Source of the DNA: Rhizobium ecuadorense
GTDB lineage: Bacteria; Pseudomonadota; Alphaproteobacteria; Rhizobiales; Rhizobiaceae
DNA length: 64,000 bases
NCBI RefSeq assembly: GCF_001187535.1
Contig: NZ_LFIO01000064.1
Coordinates: 42,208 to 106,207, forward strand
Reading direction: 5' to 3'
How positions within the stretch are numbered: the first letter of the stretch is position 1; each line of letters begins with the position of its first letter. Positions 1 to 9,086 of this stretch are shown piece by piece. The position numbers were made by a program, and so were the translations under genes. The notes beneath the pieces were generated by a model that saw only the letters and a list, made by a program, of their open reading frames with translations, was not told the DNA's origin and searched no databases.

Positions 1-56
1 CAATCTGGAAGTTGGCAAGGCCGTTCAGCCTTAAGGCATTCGCCGCAAAGCGGGTT

Positions 57-71
57 ATAATTCAAAATTAT
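57..71. promoter_or_regulatory. TATAA-N7-TTAT palindrome, site 1
   Basis: The sequence ATAATTCAAAATTAT is a perfect dyad of ATAA-N7-TTAT form, extended by one more base pair on each side. It lies about 90 bp before the first dehydrogenase gene. ATAA-N7-TTAT is a classical LysR-type recognition shape (T-N11-A). The same pattern recurs at five other intergenic positions in this window. Which protein binds it is an inference; the LysR gene at 2698 is downstream in the same run of genes. Confidence 0.6.
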
Positions 72-161
72 ATCCAGGGCTGGATTTGACACGTTGGCGG
101 TTGATCACGACGTGACGCGTCGATAGCGTCCGCACAATCACGAAAGAATAGGTAAGCCGAC

Positions 162-1100
162 ATGCAGCCCATCATCGCCTTCCCCGCCCTTGCGGGTATG
201 ACATATCCGCAACTGGAAGGGCGCGACCTGATGCGCATCGTGCCCGGCCTGGATGACATTTCCGCGTTACCGGACGCAGACCGTGCTGCGGTGCGCGTTG
301 TCATGACCAGCGCGACGCGTGGATGTACCGACGATGTCGCCGCTGTTCTGCCCAACCTTGGTTTCGTCATTTCGCAAGGGGCTGGAAACGACAAGATCGA
401 CCTGGCTGGACTTGAGCGTCGCGGCATAAAGGTGCGGTGCGTCGGCGAAGCGTTGACCGACGATGTCGCGGACCTGGCAATAGCGCTCACCCACATGATT
501 TCCCGCAACCTCGTTCGCGCTGACGCGTTTGCGCGCAGTGGGGCTTGGCAACAGGGGCGCTTCGAGGTCGGTGACAGCCTGGTCGGAATGACCATGGGGA
601 TTGCCGGCCTGAGTGGCCGGATCGGCCAGGCTATTGCAGCACGGGCCAGAGTGTCGCGCATGAAAATTGCAGGTCTAGCTCGCACCTCGAACGAGGGTCT
701 GGGCGCCTCGCTTCACGACGGATGGCAGGCCTTGGCGCAGGCCAGTGATGTTCTTGTACTAGCTGTGCCGGGAACCGCTGATCTCAAGCATATCATCGGT
801 GCTGAGGAACTTGCGGCGCTTGGGCCGAAAGGCCGCCTGGTCAATGTTGGCCGCGGCACGCTCGTCGACACCAACGCCCTGATCGAAGCACTCGAGAACG
901 GCACGATTGCCGGTGCAGCGCTTGATGTCGTCGATACCGAACCCGCTATCCCTGAAAGGCTGGCTGCATTGCAGAACGTTGTCCTGACGCCGCATATTGG
1001 CGGCCAAACGTGGGGACAACGCGCGCGTGGCGCAAAGATCGCCGAGGACGAAGTGATCGCCTTTCTAAGGGCAAAGGGTGTCTGGCCGGCAGAGCGGTAA
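162..1100 (+). CDS. D-isomer-specific 2-hydroxyacid dehydrogenase
   Basis: NAD(P)-dependent reduction or oxidation of a 2-oxo/2-hydroxy acid in the cytoplasm is expected. The 312-residue length fits the family. The C-terminal half shows the cofactor fold and the catalytic series: Arg in NVGRG, Glu in DTEP and His in PHIGG. The glycine-rich loop reads GLSGRIG rather than the usual GLGRIG, so the first glycine of GxGxxG appears displaced by one residue. It is first in a same-strand group with an aldehyde dehydrogenase and a LysR gene, which suggests glyoxylate/hydroxypyruvate or sugar-acid chemistry. The exact substrate cannot be read from sequence. Confidence 0.88.
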   Translation: MQPIIAFPALAGMTYPQLEGRDLMRIVPGLDDISALPDADRAAVRVVMTSATRGCTDDVAAVLPNLGFVISQGAGNDKIDLAGLERRGIKVRCVGEALTDDVADLAIALTHMISRNLVRADAFARSGAWQQGRFEVGDSLVGMTMGIAGLSGRIGQAIAARARVSRMKIAGLARTSNEGLGASLHDGWQALAQASDVLVLAVPGTADLKHIIGAEELAALGPKGRLVNVGRGTLVDTNALIEALENGTIAGAALDVVDTEPAIPERLAALQNVVLTPHIGGQTWGQRARGAKIAEDEVIAFLRAKGVWPAER

Positions 1101-1182
1101 CAAACCCCATCCTCCAGTACCTAGTCTCAACAGTATCGATCAGCGGCCCGCGGCCGCACGGCTCGAACAAGGACCAATCCGA

Positions 1183-2637
1183 ATGACAGACACGCCACGA
1201 TATTCCTATCCCCGCATCGGCCTGCTGATCGACGGTGAGTGGATCTATGATCGTCCGACCCTTTGCGACGTCGAGAATCCCAGCGACGAGACGATCTTGG
1301 GGCAGGTTCCGAAGGCCTCGCCCCAAGACCTCCAGAACGCGTTGGAATCGTCGGCGCGTGGCTTTGAGATCTGGCGCAAGACACCGCCGTCTGAACGTGC
1401 TGCCTTGATGCGCAGGGCCGCCGCGCTGGTGCGCGAACGGGCCGCCGCGATCGCCCCGATCTTTACGCTCGAACTGGGCAAGACGCTAAGCGAATCTCTG
1501 GCCGAGATCGAGCGATCCGCCACATTCCTGGACTGGGACGCCGAGGAACTGCGTCGTATGTACGGCCGCATCGTTCCGACCGATCCGCCAATTCAGCAAT
1601 ATGTCGTTCGCGAGCCTATCGGCCCGGTCGCTGCATTTACGCCCTGGAACGTCCCCATGAGTGCGCCGTCGCGCAAGATCAGCGCGTCCCTGGCAGCCGG
1701 TTGCTCCATCATCCTCAAGCCTGCTGAAGAGACGCCGGCCACAGCGTGCCTGTTTGCACAATGTTTCCTGGATGCCGGCCTGCCCAAGGGCGTGCTCAAT
1801 GTCGTGTTCGGCGATCCCGACGAGGTATCGCGCACGCTTGTGCTGTCACCGATCACGCGGCTGGTGACATTGACCGGATCGATCAATGTCGGCAAGCATC
1901 TGACACGCCTTGCTGTTGAAACGATGAAGCCGGTGTTGATGGAGCTGGGCGGGCACGCGCCCGTGCTGATCGACGAGAACGTCGACGTGGATACGGTCGC
2001 TCAGATGGCGATCAACTGGAAATTCAGAATGGCGGGGCAGTTCTGCTCGGCGCCATCGCGTTTTCTTATCCACCGATCCGGCTACGAAAAATTCGTTGAA
2101 AGCCTCGCCACCAAGGCAAGCAAGCTGAAGGTAGGGGACGGGTTTATGGATGGCGTTCAGATGGGCCCGCTTGCCAATCGTCGTCGTCTAGCGGCGATGC
2201 AGGATCTTGTGGACGATGCCGTGGCCAGGGGTTCGAGACTTGCGACAGGGGGGCAACGCGTCGGCAATCGCGGCTGGTTCTACGCGCCGACCGTACTGGC
2301 CGATGTCCCACCGGACGCCAGGATCATGAGCGAAGAACCTTTTGGTCCGCTTGCGCCTTGTGCACCGGTCGATTCAATGGACGAAGCTCTGACGATCAGC
2401 AACAGCCTGAATATGGGGCTTGCGGCATTCGTGTTCACGAATTCCATGGAACGGGCAGATCACCTCAGCAGAGAACTCCAAGTCGGCTCGGTGGCGCTGA
2501 ATGTATTTACCAGCCCGGGTGCTGACGCCCCCTTCGGCGGTGTCCGTGAAAGCGGCATCGGCCGGGAAGGAGGACCGGAAATGTATCACAGCTACACAGT
2601 CGCCAAAACCATTGCTGAACGGCGCGTCCGGGTCTAG
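1183..2637 (+). CDS. NAD(P)-dependent aldehyde dehydrogenase (succinate-semialdehyde type)
   Basis: A 484-residue enzyme that oxidises an aldehyde to its acid. Catalytic Glu (about residue 254, in ELGGHAP) and Cys (about residue 288, in GQFCSAP) are present, as is the PWNVP cofactor segment. The start is placed at the ATG preceded by ACAAGGA; the open frame runs further upstream but has no better ribosome site. It follows the hydroxyacid dehydrogenase after 82 bp and precedes the LysR gene, so the three are probably cotranscribed. The substrate is unknown; glycolaldehyde, succinate semialdehyde and sugar-derived aldehydes are all possible. Confidence 0.9.
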   Translation: MTDTPRYSYPRIGLLIDGEWIYDRPTLCDVENPSDETILGQVPKASPQDLQNALESSARGFEIWRKTPPSERAALMRRAAALVRERAAAIAPIFTLELGKTLSESLAEIERSATFLDWDAEELRRMYGRIVPTDPPIQQYVVREPIGPVAAFTPWNVPMSAPSRKISASLAAGCSIILKPAEETPATACLFAQCFLDAGLPKGVLNVVFGDPDEVSRTLVLSPITRLVTLTGSINVGKHLTRLAVETMKPVLMELGGHAPVLIDENVDVDTVAQMAINWKFRMAGQFCSAPSRFLIHRSGYEKFVESLATKASKLKVGDGFMDGVQMGPLANRRRLAAMQDLVDDAVARGSRLATGGQRVGNRGWFYAPTVLADVPPDARIMSEEPFGPLAPCAPVDSMDEALTISNSLNMGLAAFVFTNSMERADHLSRELQVGSVALNVFTSPGADAPFGGVRESGIGREGGPEMYHSYTVAKTIAERRVRV

Positions 2638-2697
2638 GCTAAGCTATTGAGGTGCTTATACTCCTCTGAGAGAATGAAGAGGAGAAGTGTTCGTTCA

Positions 2698-3633
2698 ATG
2701 ACAATGGAAATCGATCCGAAAAAGCTGCTTTACTTCGCAGCCGTCATTGAGCATGGCAGCTTGAACCGTGCTGCAAAACTGCTGGGCGTTTCACAGCCAG
2801 CTTTGACCACATCGATGGCTCGCCTTGAGGCAGAGGTTGGAATTCAGCTGCTCGAGCGCAGTTCAAAAGGGATCGTTGCCACGCGCAGTGGCGATATCCT
2901 TTATTGCCACGCAAGGCTCATTCGCGAAGAAATTCAGCTGGCAGAACGTGATCTCTTGAATGCCAGCGATATTCGCAGCGAGTCGATCCGGATCGGAAGC
3001 CTGCCAAGCCTGGCAAGCAAGATCGTACCCATGGCTTTGAGCAAGTGGCGTGAAACGCACAATGACGGTCACCTTGAGATTGTCGAGAATGCTCAAGTCG
3101 ACCTCCTGACCGGCCTGCTGCGCCGCGATTTCGACTTCGTTATCGGCTTCACCAAGGTTTTTGATATGCTGGACGGACTGCGCCAACGGGTGTTGTTCCG
3201 AGACACCCTGTGCGTAATTGCTGGCCCCAACCATCCGCTGCGTTCCCATGCGACGCTCACCTGGAAGGATCTTGTCGCCTATCCCTGGATCAGTCCGACA
3301 TCGAGGCGCACGCACACCGTTTTGGAGCACATCATGCAGACGATGGATGCGCCCTTGCCCCAGATTACTGTGTGCGGATCGGTGTCGTTGCTGAAATCTC
3401 TCGTGGCAGAAACCGAACACCTTGCACTCTTACCGGCTCACGCCGTTAGCGAAGAAGTCGCCGAGCAACGTCTTTTTGCACTGCCGTTTTATGATCCGAC
3501 GCTAAACCGAGATATCGCCGTGTTCTTTCGCGAGGGGTATGTGATGGATCAGCCGCGCCGGGACTTGGTGGCGTGCGTGACCGAGGTCGGTCTGGAGCTC
3601 TGCCGCGACAAAAATTTCGACCAGCACGCGTAG
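2698..3633 (+). CDS. LysR-family transcriptional regulator (LysR-1)
   Basis: An N-terminal winged helix-turn-helix (residues about 5-65, with FAAVIEHGSLNRAAKLLGVS) is followed by a periplasmic-binding-protein-like effector domain. The start chosen is the ATG ten bases after GGAGAAG; an in-frame ATG at 2674 is the alternative. No separate operator lies in the 60 bp before it, so it is probably transcribed with the two upstream genes. It likely senses a sugar acid or related metabolite and controls the surrounding catabolic genes. It is the best candidate to bind the ATAA-N7-TTAT palindromes upstream at 57 and downstream at 4646; that pairing is inference. Confidence 0.9.
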   Translation: MTMEIDPKKLLYFAAVIEHGSLNRAAKLLGVSQPALTTSMARLEAEVGIQLLERSSKGIVATRSGDILYCHARLIREEIQLAERDLLNASDIRSESIRIGSLPSLASKIVPMALSKWRETHNDGHLEIVENAQVDLLTGLLRRDFDFVIGFTKVFDMLDGLRQRVLFRDTLCVIAGPNHPLRSHATLTWKDLVAYPWISPTSRRTHTVLEHIMQTMDAPLPQITVCGSVSLLKSLVAETEHLALLPAHAVSEEVAEQRLFALPFYDPTLNRDIAVFFREGYVMDQPRRDLVACVTEVGLELCRDKNFDQHA

Positions 3634-3673
3634 ACGTCCGAGCAATCTCTGAGATGGTTCATCCGGTCAGAGG

Positions 3674-3705
3674 GGTGCTGGCGCAACCGATTTTGCGCCA
3701 GCACC
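3674..3705. terminator. Bidirectional hairpin between convergent genes
   Basis: A perfect 13-bp stem (GGTGCTGGCGCAA with its complement) closes a 6-base loop. It sits between the LysR stop at 3633 and the cupin stop at 3711, which converge. There is only a weak T-run on either side, but position and stem strength suit a shared terminator. Confidence 0.7.
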
Positions 3706-3710
3706 GTTCC

Positions 3711-4550
3711 TTAGAACTTCGGGAGTGTGACCGTGAAGAACAGGGCTTCTTCACTCGCCTTGATATCGACCGGTGCGTCGGTCGGAAGAAGCTCAATTGC
3801 CGTCTTTTCGCCATAGGTCTTGCCGTCGACAGTGACATTACCCTTGCTCATGAACAGCACCTGGATCTGATCACGCGTACCCGTGTTGAAAGTGGCGCCG
3901 GCATCGACCTTGACGAAACCGATATCGATATTGCGTTCCGTGAACGTCCCCAGACGCTTGGTTGAAACGCCCGGTTGATCGGTCGCAATCCAATTATAGC
4001 CCTTTGGATCCATCATAATGATATCGTCGTAGCGCGGATGGGCAAGCACCATCTTCTTGCCCATCGCTTCTTCGTAGCACGCAGTCGCGCCGTCCTGATT
4101 GTGCGTCTGGCCCTTCTCGTCCACCCAGGTAAAAATGCCGCTCTTGAATTCGCCCTTGGCCTTCAGCGCTTCGTTCGCGGCTTCGCGCCGTGGCGTGCTC
4201 AAAAAGCCCTCTCCGCTCGCACCGCCGAACTGGATGACCATCATTTCAAGGCCTTCCGGGCGGTCCTGCGGACCGTAGTGGACGCTTTCCGGAAAGTAGG
4301 CGACAGAACCTTCATCCATGATCTTGTGGGGCGAAGCAGGATATTTGCCCTTCAGAACATAGCGGATCTGATCGAAATTGTGCCGATGGCGCGGCGTTCC
4401 CCAGCCGCCACCACCGGTCAGACCGACGTTGAGCAGATAATTGTTCGGCGACCCATCTTCCCCATACAGCAGGAACTTCTGGTCGAGCTTTCCGTCCCGC
4501 ATTGAACCGACGGCACCGCCTTCTGCGGTTGATGCTTCTGAGATACGCAT
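3711..4550 (-). CDS. Cupin-domain protein of unknown function
   Basis: A 279-residue soluble protein with no signal peptide. A cupin metal-binding pattern appears near residues 55-65 (PRHRHNFDQIRYVLKG), followed by the YFPESVHYGPQ strand, and a second barrel-like half follows. Cupins of this kind are often oxygenases, isomerases or lyases acting on small acids. The ATG at 4550 follows GAGAGGAG with five-base spacing; a GTG two codons upstream is less likely. It is divergent from the aldolase operon and shares a promoter region holding the ATAACATTATGTTAT palindrome, so it is probably coregulated. No specific reaction can be assigned. Confidence 0.8.
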   Translation of the reverse strand: MRISEASTAEGGAVGSMRDGKLDQKFLLYGEDGSPNNYLLNVGLTGGGGWGTPRHRHNFDQIRYVLKGKYPASPHKIMDEGSVAYFPESVHYGPQDRPEGLEMMVIQFGGASGEGFLSTPRREAANEALKAKGEFKSGIFTWVDEKGQTHNQDGATACYEEAMGKKMVLAHPRYDDIIMMDPKGYNWIATDQPGVSTKRLGTFTERNIDIGFVKVDAGATFNTGTRDQIQVLFMSKGNVTVDGKTYGEKTAIELLPTDAPVDIKASEEALFFTVTLPKF

Positions 4551-4645
4551 TGTCACTCCTCTCGTGTCTCGCGTTTCGAATTCGATTGGCTTTTCCCAGA
4601 TAATAGGAAAGTCCGGCGCTCTGACATCCTCTAAATTTTTCAGTT

Positions 4646-4660
4646 ATAACATTATGTTAT
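4646..4660. promoter_or_regulatory. TATAA-N7-TTAT palindrome, site 2
   Basis: ATAACATTATGTTAT is a perfect 7-1-7 palindrome in the divergent promoter region, 95 bp from the cupin start and about 127 bp from the aldolase start. It has the ATAA-N7-TTAT form shared by six intergenic sites in this window. It could serve both divergent promoters. Confidence 0.65.
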
Positions 4661-4787
4661 CGCATCTGCGCCGTGCGCTGGATGCAGGCTTGATAACGGG
4701 GACCATAGACTGCAAAACCATGGGGACCGCGCACCGACTGGGTGCGCCAATACAGTGCGCGATTGCTTCGCGAGTTTTGGATCCCCT

Positions 4788-5576
4788 ATGACCGGTTTGG
4801 AAATTCCGACAAAAAACCTGATGAAGGCGAAGATGGACGCCGGCGAACTGGCGGTCGGTATGATCGTCCGCCTCATGCGCAATGTTGAGATCGCCGCGAT
4901 TGCAAAGAGCGCCGGTTTCGACTGCCTGTACATCGACCTCGAACATTGTAGTTTCTCACTGGAGACGGTCAGCCAGATCAGCATGACCGCTGTTGCCTTG
5001 GGTGTGACGCCGCTTGTGCGTGTACCCGGGCTCGACAAAGCTGAGATCAGCCGGACGCTTGAGGCCGGAGCGCAGGGAATTATCGTTCCGCATCTCGAAA
5101 CGCGGGCGCAAGCCGAAGACATTGTCGACGCAGCAAAATTTCAGCCGATGGGAAACCGGTCCCTTCTGGGAGCAAATCCGCACACTTTGTTTCGCGCCGG
5201 TCCCGCTGCAGAAACAATGGCAAAGATGAACGAGGCTGCTCTGGTTGTCGGAATGATTGAATCGGTGCGTGCTGTGGAGAATGCTGAGGAAATCGCCTCG
5301 GTCGATGGCATGGATATGCTTCTGATCGGCACCAACGACCTTTGTAACTCACTCGGCCTGCCCGGTCAGCTTGATCATGTCCGGGTGCGTGAAGCCTATG
5401 AGCAAGTCGCGGCCGTTTGCCAGGCAAAGGGCAAGCATCTTGGTGTGGGTGGCCTTAACACCCGCCCGGACGTAGCGAAAGAAATGATTGGCCTGGGCGC
5501 TCGCTATGTATCGGCGGGCAGCGACACCGGCTTCCTGACCAGCGCTGCAAATGCCACCGCGCAGTTGTATCGGTAG
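4788..5576 (+). CDS. HpcH/HpaI-family class II aldolase
   Basis: About 262 residues, matching HpcH/HpaI (4-hydroxy-2-oxoheptanedioate/2-dehydro-3-deoxyglucarate) aldolases, metal-dependent enzymes that cleave 2-oxo-3-deoxy acids to pyruvate and an aldehyde. The barrel motifs IDLEH, VRVPG, IIVPHLE and GTNDL are present. The ATG at 4788 is preferred over an upstream GTG at 4755, although the ribosome site is weak. It heads a same-strand run that continues to 13.6 kb. Its aldehyde product could feed the downstream aldehyde dehydrogenase. Substrate is inferred only from context. Confidence 0.85.
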   Translation: MTGLEIPTKNLMKAKMDAGELAVGMIVRLMRNVEIAAIAKSAGFDCLYIDLEHCSFSLETVSQISMTAVALGVTPLVRVPGLDKAEISRTLEAGAQGIIVPHLETRAQAEDIVDAAKFQPMGNRSLLGANPHTLFRAGPAAETMAKMNEAALVVGMIESVRAVENAEEIASVDGMDMLLIGTNDLCNSLGLPGQLDHVRVREAYEQVAAVCQAKGKHLGVGGLNTRPDVAKEMIGLGARYVSAGSDTGFLTSAANATAQLYR

Positions 5577-5665
5577 CTTGCAATCAGCTTGCGCGATGAT
5601 GTGTGCCTGTTCGGGCCCGTCGGCTCGAACCTGACAGACCGATCCTTTACTTTTGGAGATCAACC

Positions 5666-6493
5666 GTGAACATCGACACCGCCTCACAATCAACTGAGGA
5701 CGCTGAGGTCCCCGCCGCTGCCCGCGACTTCAGCGTCAAGGACCGCGTTGTTATCGTCACGGGCGCCGGACAGGGCATCGGCCGTGAAATCGTGCGCCAG
5801 TTTTCCGCAGCCGGAGCCGTTGCCGTCATTGCAGATCTGAGCATCGAAAATGCGCAAGCGGTGGCAGCCGAAATCGAAGCGGCGGGCGGCAAAGCTCTTC
5901 CGCTGCAAGTCGACGTTTCCAAACGGGAATCAGTTGATGCGATGGTGGTTGCAGCCCTGGCGGCATTTAAGCGCATCGATGTTCTGATCAATAACGCCTC
6001 CCTCTTTTCGACCCTGACGAAACGGCCATTTGAGGAAATTCCTTCCGCCGAATGGCAAAAGGTGATGGAGGTCAATATCAACGGCACGTTCTTCTGCGCC
6101 TCAGCGGTCGTGAAATCCATGCGCGAACAGCGCTTTGGCCGCATCATCAATATCTCTTCGGCCTCCGTCCATCGCGGCACGAAGAATTACCTGCACTATG
6201 TCACTTCCAAATCAGCCGTCATTGGCATGACAAACTCCCTTGCACGCGAGGTCGGTGCCGATGGCATTACCGTCAACTGCATTCGCCCAGGCACTGTTGC
6301 GACGGAAGTCAAGGAACGGGTCGCCAGCCTTACTGCAGACATTCGCCAGCGCAATATCGATCTACAGTGTATTCCGCGAACCATCGTACCATCCGATCTG
6401 GCGGGGCTTGCAATGTTTCTCTCAACGCCAGCTGCAGCCTTTATCACCGGTCAGACGATAGCCTGCGATGGCGGCTACACCCACAGCTTTTGA
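5666..6493 (+). CDS. Short-chain dehydrogenase/reductase
   Basis: A classical SDR of 275 residues. It has the cofactor motif TGAGQGIG near the N-terminus, NNAS, catalytic Ser in NISSAS, and YVTSK (Tyr-x-x-x-Lys). It ends with the usual DGGYTHSF-type tail. The GTG start follows TTGGAG at good spacing. It lies 26 bp before the second aldehyde dehydrogenase, so it is clearly in the operon. It probably oxidises a hydroxyl of a sugar acid or polyol intermediate; the substrate is not readable from sequence. Confidence 0.88.
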   Translation: MNIDTASQSTEDAEVPAAARDFSVKDRVVIVTGAGQGIGREIVRQFSAAGAVAVIADLSIENAQAVAAEIEAAGGKALPLQVDVSKRESVDAMVVAALAAFKRIDVLINNASLFSTLTKRPFEEIPSAEWQKVMEVNINGTFFCASAVVKSMREQRFGRIINISSASVHRGTKNYLHYVTSKSAVIGMTNSLAREVGADGITVNCIRPGTVATEVKERVASLTADIRQRNIDLQCIPRTIVPSDLAGLAMFLSTPAAAFITGQTIACDGGYTHSF

Positions 6494-6519
6494 TCGAGCG
6501 CTTGCCGAGGAGATCGAAC

Positions 6520-7974
6520 GTGAAGCACTACGGAAATCTTTATATTGACGGCATGTGGGTGGCACCTGCCAATGCCGGTCAAAAGCCTCTCATCAACCCG
6601 TTCACGGAAAGCGCCTTTGCAAGCGTCGTCACGGGCGGCGGCGTCGATGAAGTCAACAAAGCCGTTGCCGCGGCTCGCCGCGCATTCCCCACCTACTCGA
6701 AGACGACACTTGATGAACGGGTGGCGCTCATTGACCGCATCATCGCCGCTTACGAGGAACGCGCCGACGAGATTGCGGATATTATGGCGCAGGAAGTCGG
6801 CATCCCGATTAGCGCCCGGGCACAGACCACCGGCCCTATTGGCCATATGAAAGTCGCCCGTGACCTCCTGAAGACCTACCACTTCGAAAGGCATTTGGGA
6901 GACACGATCATCCGGCGTGAGCCCATCGGGGTTTGCGCGCTGATCTCGCCTTGGAACTGGCCGGTTCAAACACCGGTGATCAAGGCGATCTACGGACTGG
7001 CAGCGGGTTGCACGGTCATTATGAAGCCCTCCGACGCATCGCCGGTCAGTGCTGTTGTGCTCGCCGAGATTTTCGAGAAGGCCGGCGTTCCGCAAGGTGT
7101 TTTCAATCTAATTATTGGTCGAGGACGCGACGTCGGCGCTGCCATGGCGAGCCACCCCGACGTCGATCTGGTGTCCTTTACCGGTTCAACACAGGCCGGT
7201 GCACAAGTGGGCGAAGTGGCTGCGCGCACGATCAAGCGGGTGTCCTTGGAGCTTGGCGGGAAGTCGGCAAACATTGTCCTCATGGATGCCGATTTGGAAA
7301 AGGCAGCGCGCTGGAATATCCAGCGGTGCTTTTTCAACACCGGACAGTCCTGCCACGCACCGAGCCGCATGCTCGTGCATGAAAGCCAGATGGACACGGT
7401 TGTGCCCTATCTGGTCGATGAGGTCGGCCGGTATCGCTTGGGAGATCCCAGAGACCCCGACACAACGATGGGACCCGTCGTCAATCAGGCGCAGTTCGAC
7501 AGCATCCAGCGGCATATTCAGATCGGAATCGACGAGGGTGCCCAGCTTGCCTGTGGCGGTACGGGCAAACCCGACGGGCGCAATCAAGGCTTCTTCGTAA
7601 AGCCTACCGTATTCGCCGGTGTGTCGCCCGACATGACAATCGCCAGGGAGGAAATATTCGGACCGGTGCTGGCCGTCATACCTTATAAGACCGAGCAAGA
7701 GGCGCTCGATATCGCCAATGACAGCATCTACGGACTCGGTGGCTATGTTTTCGGCGGCGACCGTAAGAAAGCCTATGAGTTTGCTTCCGGGCTTCAAGCC
7801 GGACGCATCTGCTTCAATGGTGCAGCCACCAATTCGCTGACGCCGATGGGCGGTTACAAACAATCCGGCATCGGACGTTCGATGGGAAGCGTCGGTCTGG
7901 AGGAATATCTCGAGATCAAATCGGTGTATGGGTTCGATGAGGAAGCGAGCCGCATGCCCGAGTTCACATTCTGA
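6520..7974 (+). CDS. Aldehyde dehydrogenase
   Basis: A 484-residue NAD(P)-dependent aldehyde dehydrogenase with PWNWP, catalytic Glu about residue 244 (ELGGKSAN) and catalytic Cys about residue 278 (GQSCHAP). The GTG start is preceded by GAGGAGA; the longer upstream open frame overlaps the SDR gene in another frame and is not real. Its stop overlaps the ttuC start by one base (TGATG), indicating translational coupling. It is a different subfamily from the dehydrogenase at 1183. Likely substrates are the aldehyde released by the aldolase or a sugar-derived aldehyde. Confidence 0.9.
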   Translation: MKHYGNLYIDGMWVAPANAGQKPLINPFTESAFASVVTGGGVDEVNKAVAAARRAFPTYSKTTLDERVALIDRIIAAYEERADEIADIMAQEVGIPISARAQTTGPIGHMKVARDLLKTYHFERHLGDTIIRREPIGVCALISPWNWPVQTPVIKAIYGLAAGCTVIMKPSDASPVSAVVLAEIFEKAGVPQGVFNLIIGRGRDVGAAMASHPDVDLVSFTGSTQAGAQVGEVAARTIKRVSLELGGKSANIVLMDADLEKAARWNIQRCFFNTGQSCHAPSRMLVHESQMDTVVPYLVDEVGRYRLGDPRDPDTTMGPVVNQAQFDSIQRHIQIGIDEGAQLACGGTGKPDGRNQGFFVKPTVFAGVSPDMTIAREEIFGPVLAVIPYKTEQEALDIANDSIYGLGGYVFGGDRKKAYEFASGLQAGRICFNGAATNSLTPMGGYKQSGIGRSMGSVGLEEYLEIKSVYGFDEEASRMPEFTF

Positions 7975-9059
7975 TGCGTACCGAGACGCGCTCCTACAAG
8001 ATTGCAGCAATTCCAGCCGATGGTATTGGACCGGAAGTCATCGGCGCCGGCCTTCGGGTGCTCAAGGCCCTGGCCGCGCGCACCGGGGACCTATCGTTCG
8101 ATATCACCGATTACGACTGGGGATCGGACTACTACAAGACACATGGCAAGATGATGCCGTCCGACGGGCTGGAACGCCTCAAAGGTCACGACGCGATCCT
8201 GTTCGGTGCGGTTGGTTCTCAGGACGTTCCGGATCATATTACGCTGTGGGGACTGCGGCTGCAGATCTGCCAGGGTTTTGATCAATATGCCAATATCCGC
8301 CCGACGCGGATCCTCCCGGGGATACCAACCCCCTTGCACGGCAAGGGGGTTGGTGACCTCGACTGGGTGATCGTCCGGGAGAATTCGGAAGGCGAATATT
8401 CCGGTCATGGCGGGCGCGTACACCGGGGACTGCCCGAGGAAGTGGCAACCGAGGTCGCCATTTTCACGCGCACCGGGGTGGCACGGATCATGCATTATGC
8501 GTTTCGACTGGCACAGGCTCGGCCACGTAAGCTTCTGACTGTCGTTACCAAATCGAATGCTCAACGTCACGGCATGGTCATGTGGGACGAGATCGCCGCC
8601 GAAGTGGCGCAGGAATTCCCCGACGTCATCTGGGACAAGATGCTGGTCGATGCAATGACCGTGCGCATGACGCGAAGCCCTGAAAGCCTCGATACCATCG
8701 TCGCCACCAACCTGCATGCGGACATTCTGTCCGATCTGGCGGGCGCGCTGGCTGGAAGCCTGGGCGTTGCGCCAACCGCCAATATCGATCCGGAGCGGCG
8801 CTTTCCCTCAATGTTCGAGCCCATTCACGGTTCGGCTTTCGATATTGCCGGAAAGGGGATTGCCAACCCAATCGCGACATTCTGGACCGTCTGTCAGATG
8901 CTCGAGCATCTGGGGGAAATGGAGAGTGCTTCGCGTCTGATGAAGGCAATCGAGGACGTCTGTGCTTCTGGTACGATGACACCAGATGTCGGTGGGCAGG
9001 CGACAACCGAGATCGTGACCGATGCAGTCATCGAAGCGATCCGCGCATCGAATGCCTAA
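7974..9059 (+). CDS. ttuC: Tartrate dehydrogenase/decarboxylase (isopropylmalate dehydrogenase family)
   Basis: A 361-residue beta-decarboxylating dehydrogenase. The N-terminal IPADGIGPEV, the HITLWGLRLQICQGFDQYAN segment, VRENSEGEYSGHGGR, TKSNAQRHG and the metal-binding ATNLHADILSDL closely match TtuC-type tartrate dehydrogenases rather than leucine-pathway LeuB. TtuC proteins oxidise tartrate to oxaloglycolate and can decarboxylate malate, using Mn2+ or Mg2+ with NAD. It is translationally coupled to the preceding aldehyde dehydrogenase and followed by the threonate genes. Activity on a related C4 hydroxyacid such as a threonate derivative is possible. Confidence 0.88.
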   Translation: MRTETRSYKIAAIPADGIGPEVIGAGLRVLKALAARTGDLSFDITDYDWGSDYYKTHGKMMPSDGLERLKGHDAILFGAVGSQDVPDHITLWGLRLQICQGFDQYANIRPTRILPGIPTPLHGKGVGDLDWVIVRENSEGEYSGHGGRVHRGLPEEVATEVAIFTRTGVARIMHYAFRLAQARPRKLLTVVTKSNAQRHGMVMWDEIAAEVAQEFPDVIWDKMLVDAMTVRMTRSPESLDTIVATNLHADILSDLAGALAGSLGVAPTANIDPERRFPSMFEPIHGSAFDIAGKGIANPIATFWTVCQMLEHLGEMESASRLMKAIEDVCASGTMTPDVGGQATTEIVTDAVIEAIRASNA

Positions 9060-9086
9060 CGGCTTATAACCATGGGAGGGATTCAT

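Noticed and set aside
6052..6519. Upstream extension of the second aldehyde dehydrogenase frame
   Set aside because: It overlaps the SDR gene in another frame and its translation is not family-like; the GTG at 6520 has GAGGAGA at proper spacing.
8321..8352. Inverted repeat CCCCTTGC / GCAAGGGG
   Set aside because: It lies inside the ttuC coding sequence and encodes conserved residues; no regulatory role is needed.
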